From assembly GCF_003075525.1 (NCBI RefSeq), contig NZ_QDDR01000001.1, forward strand, positions 682,001-746,000: 64,000 bases of DNA. Reading direction: 5' to 3'. The notes below the pieces were generated by a model, which made no database searches, was not told the DNA's origin, and saw only the letters and a program-made list of their open reading frames with translations. Position 1 is the first letter of the stretch. Each line of letters begins with the position of its first letter. The translations under genes were made by a program, and so were the position numbers. Below, one piece after another: positions 57,899 through 64,000 of the stretch. Source of the DNA: Pararhodobacter aggregans (GTDB lineage: Bacteria; Pseudomonadota; Alphaproteobacteria; Rhodobacterales; Rhodobacteraceae).

Positions 57899-59233
57899 AT
57901 GGACCACTACCGAGACCGGCGCAAGATCGACCCCGGCCGCGGCGAGACGCTGGCGGACGGCACGCCGAACGACAACGACCGGGTCGAGATCGGACCCACG
58001 CAGCTGGCCTTCCGCGAATGGGCCGAGGCGGGGCTGGCGCTGCCGGACCTGGCGCGGATGCGGCGCTACCGGCTGGACCGGCTGGTGGCGGCCCTGCAGG
58101 CGCGCGACATCGGCGGGCTGCTGCTGTTCGACCCGCTGAACATCCGCTACGCGACCGACACGACCAACATGCAGCTGTGGAACAGCCACAACCCGTTCCG
58201 CGCCTGTCTGGTCTGCGCCGACGGGCATATGGTGGTCTGGGAATACAAGCAATCGCCCTTCCTCGTGACCTTCAACCCGCTGGTGGCGGAGCTGCGGCAC
58301 GGCGCGTCCTTCTTCTATGCGGTGACCGGCGACAAGGGCGAGGACGCCGCCCGGGGCTTCGCCGGTCAGGTGGACGAGGTGATGCGGGCCCATGCCGGGG
58401 CGAACCGGCGGCTCGCGGTCGACAAGATCATGGTCGCGGGGCTCAGGGCGCTGGAACGCGCGGGATTCGCGGTGCTGGAAGGCGAGGAGGTGACCGAACG
58501 CACCCGCGCGGTGAAGGGCCCGGACGAGATCCTGGCCATGCGCTGCGCCCACCACGCCTGCGAGGCGGCGATGGCCGGGATGGAGGCCTTCGCCAGGGCC
58601 GAGATCCCGAAAGGCGGGGTCAGCGAGGATGATGTCTGGGCCGAGCTTCACCGCGGCAACATCCGCCGCGGCGGCGAATGGATCGAGACGCGGCTTCTGG
58701 CCTCGGGTCCCCGGACCAACCCCTGGTTCCAGGAATGCGGGCCCCGGATCATCCAGCCGAATGAGATCGTGGCTTTCGACACCGACCTGATCGGCTGCTA
58801 CGGCATCTGCATCGACATCAGCCGCACCTGGTGGGTGGGCGAGGGGCGGCCGACCAACGCCATGGTCTCGGCCATGCAGCACGCGATGGACCATATCCGG
58901 ACCAATATGGCGATGCTGAAACCCGGCGTCGCGATCGAGGACCTGGTGCGGGGCGGGCATCAGCTGGCACCGGAATACTGGGCGCAGAAATATTCCTGCA
59001 AGATGCATGGGGTCGGGCTCTGCGATGAATGGCCCTACGTGCCCTATCCCGACGGCTGGATCCCGGGGGCCTTCGACGCCGTGCTGGAGCCCGGCATGGT
59101 GCTCTGCGTCGAGGCACTGGTCTCGCCCGAGGGCGGGGATTTCTCGATCAAGCTCGAGGAACAGGTGCTGATCACCGAGACGGGGTATGAGAACCTGACG
59201 CGGTATCCGTTTGATCCGGCTCTGTTGGGGTGA
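57899..59233 (+). CDS. dddP: Dimethylsulfoniopropionate (DMSP) lyase DddP
   Basis: 444 residues of the M24 metallopeptidase-like DddP family, which cleaves DMSP to dimethyl sulfide and acrylate with an iron centre rather than acting as a peptidase. The N-terminal domain has RKIDPGRG, NDNDRVEIGPTQLAF and FDPLNIRYATDTTNMQLWN. The six metal ligands are conserved as Asp294, Asp296, Asp306, His370, Glu405 and Glu420 (one less than the numbering I recall for the characterised Roseobacter enzyme). AGGAG at 57886-57890 supports ATG 57899. An M24 Xaa-Pro peptidase is the alternative, but the whole sequence follows DddP. It is divergent from the DUF3445 gene. Confidence 0.92.
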   Translation: MDHYRDRRKIDPGRGETLADGTPNDNDRVEIGPTQLAFREWAEAGLALPDLARMRRYRLDRLVAALQARDIGGLLLFDPLNIRYATDTTNMQLWNSHNPFRACLVCADGHMVVWEYKQSPFLVTFNPLVAELRHGASFFYAVTGDKGEDAARGFAGQVDEVMRAHAGANRRLAVDKIMVAGLRALERAGFAVLEGEEVTERTRAVKGPDEILAMRCAHHACEAAMAGMEAFARAEIPKGGVSEDDVWAELHRGNIRRGGEWIETRLLASGPRTNPWFQECGPRIIQPNEIVAFDTDLIGCYGICIDISRTWWVGEGRPTNAMVSAMQHAMDHIRTNMAMLKPGVAIEDLVRGGHQLAPEYWAQKYSCKMHGVGLCDEWPYVPYPDGWIPGAFDAVLEPGMVLCVEALVSPEGGDFSIKLEEQVLITETGYENLTRYPFDPALLG

Positions 59234-59253
59234 GCGCGCTCGGACCATGAGGA

Positions 59254-59530
59254 AGCGGGGGGCCAGCCCCCTCGACTCCCGGCCGCGCCACGGGCGCGGC
59301 GTTCGCGGCGAGAGGCGCGCCACTGGCGCGTTCCCGAGACGCCGCTCACCCCCCGCCAAAGGGGACCCTCGGGCCCCCTTTGGAAACCCCCGAGGATATT
59401 TAGAGAACAAAGATGAAGATTAAGAGGGTACTAAGCCCCATCTTTGTTCTTCAAATATTCTCGGGGGGTGAATGCCCGCAGGGCAGAGGGGGGCAGACGG
59501 CCCCCCTTTCTTCGGCGCGGCGAAGCCGCG
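59254..59530. repeat. Convergent-gene palindromic element, copy D
   Basis: CCAAAGGGG...CCCCCTTTGG (about 59356-59383), left arm GGATATTTA...AAAGAT (59394-59414), right arm ATCTTTG...AAATATTC (59440-59460), then a GGGGGGC/GCCCCCC-type hairpin (about 59489-59507). An extra GC-rich inverted segment (about 59281-59345) precedes these modules. It lies between the convergent dddP and unknown genes. Confidence 0.82.
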
Positions 59531-59607
59531 CCGCTGGTCGCCCGAGGCGCCCGCGGCAGCGGGCAACGAGGGCGAAACACCTCCCCCGTCTTTCAGGGCG
59601 GGCCGTT

Positions 59608-60444
59608 TCAGCCGACACCGCCGAGGCCGGTGAGGGCAGGGAGAAGGCTGGTCCAGAGGGAGGCGGCCCGGCGGTTGGCGTGTTTCTGTTCCGGCCCGGT
59701 GTCGCGCAGTGCGGCGGTCACCCGGTCGGAGGCGCGGTCGAGGCGGGGCAGGAGGGGCGCGCGCCCCGGGGGCTCGCGTCTGCCGAAGAGGCGGCCGAGG
59801 CTGGCGGCGTCGGCGCGGTCCTGGCGGGTGACGGGGTCGGGGGGGGACGCGTCCGTCATCAGCGCGCTCGCGCCTGGGCGGGGCAGGGCCAGACGGTCGC
59901 TGCGGGGCGGGGTCAGGGGCACGCGGGCATCGCCCGGTTGCAGCAGCAGATCGACCCCGGCGCGGCGGAATTCCTCGGTCGTGAGCACCAGGCCGCCGGG
60001 TTGCCAGACCAGCATCGAGGGCGCCGTGGCCTCGATCACCGGCAGCAGGCAGAAGCGGCCCTCCTCGGCGAGGGTCCGCATCGCCTCGTCCAGGTCGAGG
60101 ATCGGTGCGCCACGGCGGCGCAGGAGGAACCCCATGGCGTGGCGGTGGATGCGCAGCGTCCGTCCCAGATGCACGCGGGCGAAATCCGGCGCCTCGCCCA
60201 TCGGCGGGCGCAGCAGGCCCTGCATCGAGGTGAAGGGCAGCGGCGCCTCGGCCACGGTCAGCACCAGCTCATAGGGGTCGGTGCGCAGCCGCAGCGTCGA
60301 GGGGGTCAGCTTGATCGCGGCGATGCGCCGCCCTTCGCTGCGCAGGTCGTCGAGCAGGTATTGCATGGCCTGCACCAGATCGGGCGCCTTGTCGCGCGGC
60401 CCGAAGAGCATGGTCGCCCCGGCAATCCCCGATCCCTTGCGCAT
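59608..60444 (-). CDS. Conserved-looking protein of unknown function
   Basis: 278 residues that I cannot assign. There is no signal peptide or membrane helix. The first ~180 residues look folded (LVQAMQYLLDDLRSEGRRIAAI, ARVHLGRTLRIHRHAMGFLL, with a His-rich HRHAMG); the last ~100 are Pro/Arg/Ala-rich and probably disordered. AGAAGGGG precedes ATG 60444. It is the downstream neighbour of a small membrane protein on the same strand, 119 bp away. Confidence 0.6.
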   Translation of the reverse strand: MRKGSGIAGATMLFGPRDKAPDLVQAMQYLLDDLRSEGRRIAAIKLTPSTLRLRTDPYELVLTVAEAPLPFTSMQGLLRPPMGEAPDFARVHLGRTLRIHRHAMGFLLRRRGAPILDLDEAMRTLAEEGRFCLLPVIEATAPSMLVWQPGGLVLTTEEFRRAGVDLLLQPGDARVPLTPPRSDRLALPRPGASALMTDASPPDPVTRQDRADAASLGRLFGRREPPGRAPLLPRLDRASDRVTAALRDTGPEQKHANRRAASLWTSLLPALTGLGGVG

Positions 60445-60563
60445 GGTGCCCCTTCTCCGCCGCGCCGGGTTGGGGCGCAGGGTCGGAGGATAGCAAAAGG
60501 CGGCTCTGGCTTCCCCCCTGAAATTCTTACAATTTCAGTACACTTGTCGGGGCGGCGGCCGGG

Positions 60564-60980
60564 TCAGAAGGGCAGGCGGAAGCCGAGATCCAGCGCCCAG
60601 AGGCGCAGCTGCAGGATCAACGGATCGAGGATGTCGGTCTGCTGCGCCAGCACGATCACGATGATCCCGAAGATGATCAGCGAGCGCAGGAACCCCATCA
60701 GCCCGCCGAGCGCGCTTTCGGCGCGGCGCGTGGCGCTGCCCGGGGCCGGGCTGGCCGCCGGGGTGGCGGCGGTGCGGCTTCTGCCGCTGGTGCTGGACCA
60801 GGGGGCGGCGGGCTGCTGCACGCCGGCGGTGGCCGGTCGGGCCTTTTCCGTCCGCGCGCCCGAGGCACGGGCGGGCTGGGGCGCGGCGCTGCGCGCGGGC
60901 ATCGCGTCCAGCAGGTAGTCGCGGCGCGTGAGGTCCCGGTTCGAAGGGTGGCGCACGTCGAGGGGGTGATATTTGCTCAT
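60564..60980 (-). CDS. Small membrane protein of unknown function
   Basis: 138 residues: a basic N-terminus (KYHPLDVRHPSNRDLTRRDYL), an Ala/Pro/Ser-rich low-complexity middle, and one C-terminal hydrophobic helix (LIIFGIIVIVLAQQ) followed by a short tail. It is probably anchored in the inner membrane. No family is recognised. It sits upstream of another unknown gene and 109 bp beyond the glnA end. Confidence 0.6.
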   Translation of the reverse strand: MSKYHPLDVRHPSNRDLTRRDYLLDAMPARSAAPQPARASGARTEKARPATAGVQQPAAPWSSTSGRSRTAATPAASPAPGSATRRAESALGGLMGFLRSLIIFGIIVIVLAQQTDILDPLILQLRLWALDLGFRLPF

Positions 60981-61089
60981 GGTGTTCCCGATCCGGGCCG
61001 ACTGGCCGGAGGCCATCCTACAACCCGCCTGCGCGGGGCAAAAGAGGCCACGGTGCGCGCCCACGCAAATGCGAGGTCACCCAAGCAGA

Positions 61090-61111
61090 AGGGGCGCCTT
61101 GCGGCGCCCCT
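61090..61111 (-). terminator. Terminator of glnBA
   Basis: A perfect 9-bp hairpin AGGGGCGCC/GGCGCCCCT with a 4-base loop, followed on the minus strand by TTCTGCTT. It starts 24 bases after the glnA stop. Confidence 0.75.
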
Positions 61112-61134
61112 CCGGGTCCTTCGATCCTGAGGGA

Positions 61135-62541
61135 TCAGCAGGAATAGTACATCTGGTACTCAATCGGGTGCGGCGTGTGCTCGTAGGCGTAGACCTCTTC
61201 CCACTTGAGCGCCATGTAGCCCTCGAGCTGGTCCTTGGTGAACACGTCGCCGGCCAGCAGGAAGTCCATGTCCTTCTCCAGCTCCTCCAGCGCCTCGCGC
61301 AGCGAGCCGCAGACGGTCGGGATCTGGGCCAGTTCTTCCGGCGGCAGGTCGTAGAGGTCCTTGTCCGAGGCTTCGCCCGGGTGGATCTTGTTCTTGATGC
61401 CGTCGAGGCCGGCCATCAAGAGGGCGGCGAAGGCCAGGTAGGGGTTCGCCGAGGGATCGGGGAAGCGGGCTTCGACGCGCTTGGCTTTCGGCGATTCGGT
61501 CCACGGAATACGCACGCAGCCCGAGCGGTTGCGGGCGGAATACGCGCGCAGAACCGGGGCTTCGAAGCCGGGGATCAGGCGCTTGTACGAGTTGGTCGAG
61601 GGGTTGGTGATGGCGTTGAGCGCCTTGGCGTGCTTCAGGATGCCGCCGATGAAGTAGAGCGCTTCCATCGACAGGTCGGCATATTGGTCGCCCGCGAAGA
61701 GCGGTTTGCCGTCCTTCCAGATCGACATGTTGACATGCATCCCCGAGCCGTTGTCGCCCTTCATGGGCTTGGGCATGAAGGTCGCGGTCTTGCCGTAGCC
61801 GGCAGCGACGTTGTGGATGATGTACTTGTATTTCTGGATGTTGTCGGCCTGTTCGACCAGACCGCCGAAGATCATGCCCAGCTCGTGCTGGCAGGTCGCG
61901 ACCTCGTGGTGGTGCTTGTCGACCTTCATGCCGATCGACTTCATGGTCGACAGCATTTCCGAGCGGATGTCCTGGGCTTCGTCGATCGGGTTGACCGGGA
62001 AGTAGCCGCCCTTGTGGCCGGCGCGGTGGGCGAGGTTGCCGCCTTCGAATTCGGCATCCGTGTTCCAGGCCGCGGCATCGGCGTCGATCGAATAGCCGAC
62101 TTTCGCCGGGGTGACCGAATAGCGCACGTCGTCGAACAGGAAGAACTCGGCCTCGGGGCCCGCGTAGAAGGTGTCACCGATCCCCGAGGATTTCAGGTAG
62201 GCTTCGGCCTTCTTGGCGGTCTGGCGCGGGCAGCGGTCATAGACTTCGCCGGTGTCGGGCTCGACCACGTCGCAATGGATGGCCAGCGTCTTCTCGGCGT
62301 AGAACGGGTCGAGGTAGACGCTCGTGGTGTCGGGCATCAGTTTCATGTCCGACTGATCGATGGATTTCCAGCCGGCGATCGACGAGCCGTCGAACATGAA
62401 GCCTTCTTCGAGGAAGTCCTCGTCCACCAGATCCGACACGACGGTCACGTGCTGGAGTTTGCCTTTGGGGTCGGTGAAACGGATGTCCACATATTCGACC
62501 TGTTCGTCGGCAATCAGCTTGAGAACTGATTCAACGCTCAT
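61135..62541 (-). CDS. glnA: Glutamine synthetase type I
   Basis: 468 residues, the standard GSI-beta length. The beta-Grasp N-terminus ([18 protein letters not shown]), [11 protein letters not shown], the active-site [23 protein letters not shown] and [10 protein letters not shown] are present, and the adenylylation Tyr lies in DLYDLPPEE. It makes glutamine from glutamate and ammonia as a dodecamer. Activity should be controlled by adenylylation (GlnE) and by GlnB signalling. It follows glnB by 34 bp in one operon. Confidence 0.98.
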   Translation of the reverse strand: MSVESVLKLIADEQVEYVDIRFTDPKGKLQHVTVVSDLVDEDFLEEGFMFDGSSIAGWKSIDQSDMKLMPDTTSVYLDPFYAEKTLAIHCDVVEPDTGEVYDRCPRQTAKKAEAYLKSSGIGDTFYAGPEAEFFLFDDVRYSVTPAKVGYSIDADAAAWNTDAEFEGGNLAHRAGHKGGYFPVNPIDEAQDIRSEMLSTMKSIGMKVDKHHHEVATCQHELGMIFGGLVEQADNIQKYKYIIHNVAAGYGKTATFMPKPMKGDNGSGMHVNMSIWKDGKPLFAGDQYADLSMEALYFIGGILKHAKALNAITNPSTNSYKRLIPGFEAPVLRAYSARNRSGCVRIPWTESPKAKRVEARFPDPSANPYLAFAALLMAGLDGIKNKIHPGEASDKDLYDLPPEELAQIPTVCGSLREALEELEKDMDFLLAGDVFTKDQLEGYMALKWEEVYAYEHTPHPIEYQMYYSC

Positions 62542-62575
62542 ACTAAGTCCCCTGGATTGTTAGAGAAGTTTAGGG

Positions 62576-63028
<453 letters not shown>

Positions 63029-63096
63029 CTAATCGTGCCTAAAAAACAAGCAAATGGCCCACCTGATGTGCGGGTTATGGATGATTGAGCGGCGAA

Positions 63097-64000
63097 ATGA
63101 CCGATTTGGTGACATCTGCACAAATGCGCGCCATCGAGCGAACGGCCTTTGAGTCGGGGGTTGTGACTGGCCTGGACCTGATGGAGCGCGCGGGTGAGGG
63201 GGTCGTGGCGGCGATTCAGATGCGCTGGCCGGACGCGCAGCGGGTCACCGTGCTCTGCGGGCCGGGCAACAACGGCGGCGACGGGTTCGTCGTGGCGCGG
63301 CTCTTGCGCGAGGCGGGCTGCGCGGTGAGGGTGCTGGCGGCGGCGGTGCCCGACAGGATGCCGCCCGACGCCGCCGAAAATGCGCGGCGGTGGCTGGAGG
63401 CGGGCGTCATACTGCCCCTGACACGCAAGACGTTGAACGATCCTGACTGGGGACGCTCCGATCTCTATGTCGATGCGATCTTCGGCACCGGGCTTTCGCG
63501 CCCGCCCAAAGGTGACATCGCCAGCGTCCTGTTGCGCCTCGGCGGCGCGAGCGGCGATGGCGAATACTACTCAAACCGGCTGGTGGCCATCGACGCACCT
63601 TCGGGCCTGTGTCTTGACAGCGGACGCATCCTCCTGGCCGGGGAATCGGTGCCCCATGCGGCGTTGACGGTGACCTTTCACTGCCTGAAGGCTGGGCACG
63701 TCCTGTCGCGCGGGCCCGAGGTCTGCGGCGAAGTCGTCGTGCACGATATCGGCCTTGAACCCTGGTTGCGAAATCGCAAAGGCATGAATTCGCAAGAGTT
63801 CGCCTGGTTCATGGCCGGGCGCACCCCTCCGCTTGGCCTGGTGTCTCCGCTTCCCTTCGAGAGGATGAACGCCGACGCGCGGGTCGGTTCGTTCATGATT
63901 GAGGCTCTGAACAAGTTTGGCCGACTGAGCGAGGAGACCCACAAATACACCTATGGACACGCGCTGGTCCTGACCGGCGGCATGGGCCGTACCGGGGCGG
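63097..64000 (+). CDS. nnr: Bifunctional NAD(P)H-hydrate epimerase/dehydratase, 3' truncated by window edge
   Basis: 301 codons are visible and the frame is open at the end of the window. The N-terminal epimerase (YjeF_N) domain has VLCGPGNNGGDGFVVARLL, the catalytic region DAIFGTGLSRPP and AIDAPSGLCLDSG. The start of the ADP/ATP-dependent dehydratase half appears at YGHALVLTGGMGRTGA. The enzyme repairs hydrated NAD(P)H in the cytosol. ATG 63097 is 182 bp from the divergent glnB. The linker (about residues 230-285) is less GC-rich than the rest and does not look conserved. Confidence 0.88.
   Translation, partial: MTDLVTSAQMRAIERTAFESGVVTGLDLMERAGEGVVAAIQMRWPDAQRVTVLCGPGNNGGDGFVVARLLREAGCAVRVLAAAVPDRMPPDAAENARRWLEAGVILPLTRKTLNDPDWGRSDLYVDAIFGTGLSRPPKGDIASVLLRLGGASGDGEYYSNRLVAIDAPSGLCLDSGRILLAGESVPHAALTVTFHCLKAGHVLSRGPEVCGEVVVHDIGLEPWLRNRKGMNSQEFAWFMAGRTPPLGLVSPLPFERMNADARVGSFMIEALNKFGRLSEETHKYTYGHALVLTGGMGRTGA

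Noticed and set aside
57899-59233. Xaa-Pro aminopeptidase
   Set aside because: The M24 fold fits, but the N-terminal domain and all six metal ligands follow DddP, including the NDNDRVEIGPTQLAF and NIRYATDTTNMQLWN segments.

Overview
This is a GC-rich chromosomal window that looks like a member of the Rhodobacteraceae/Paracoccaceae (Alphaproteobacteria). The evidence is the alphaproteobacterial LexA box (GAAC-N7-GAAC) at recA, an RpoHII-type sigma factor, a DUF1127 gene followed by a CCTCCTCCC hairpin array as in Rhodobacter sphaeroides, a long UpsM-like leader before mraZ, family-typical small proteins (DUF6455, DUF2125, DUF1330) and a DddP-type DMSP lyase. The genus cannot be fixed from sequence reading alone.

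Layout. 1-9.5 kb: the 3' end of what looks like a soluble di-iron (propane-type) monooxygenase operon (dedicated GroEL paralogue, Zn alcohol dehydrogenase), then glyoxalase I, catalase-peroxidase KatG, an unknown small protein, an AcoR-type sigma-54 activator, recA and a MOSC protein. 10-20 kb: a surE-pcm-nlpD operon (minus strand), a beta-hydroxyacid dehydrogenase, a membrane LytTR regulator, an ornithine cyclodeaminase-like enzyme, a MarR protein with a cysteine-rich tail divergent from rpoH2, and VanZ, DUF2125 and ChaC proteins. 20.8-26.7 kb: a MotA/ExbB plus MotB/OmpA-like pair whose second member carries nine 32-residue repeats, then a YhgE-like membrane protein with its TetR repressor. 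26.8-35 kb: alaS, an Lrp regulator, a class II glutamine amidotransferase, a desaturase, and a UvrD/PcrA helicase with an odd in-frame insertion.

35-46 kb: the stress-RNA locus (DUF1127 plus a seven-copy CCTCCTCCC hairpin array), mrp, a 1-kb regulatory region with MraZ boxes, a DnaA box and an UpsM-like leader, then the division and cell-wall cluster mraZ-rsmH-ftsL-ftsI-murE-murF-mraY, which stops after mraY. 46-51.5 kb: a GNAT enzyme, an FNR-box-controlled DUF6455 gene, a TPR protein, and the YfgM-like/bamB/der outer-membrane and ribosome-assembly operon. 51.9-64 kb: a two-gene RND efflux system, a DUF3445 (haem-dependent oxidative N-demethylase-like) gene divergent from dddP, two unknown proteins, glnBA, and the 5' part of a bifunctional NAD(P)H-hydrate repair enzyme.

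Most of the window is housekeeping. Accessory metabolism appears at the two ends (short-chain alkane oxidation with aldehyde and peroxide detoxification; DMSP cleavage). The most unusual features are non-coding: an enlarged CcsR-like sRNA array, an UpsM-like leader, and a composite palindromic element found in four places, each time between convergent genes.
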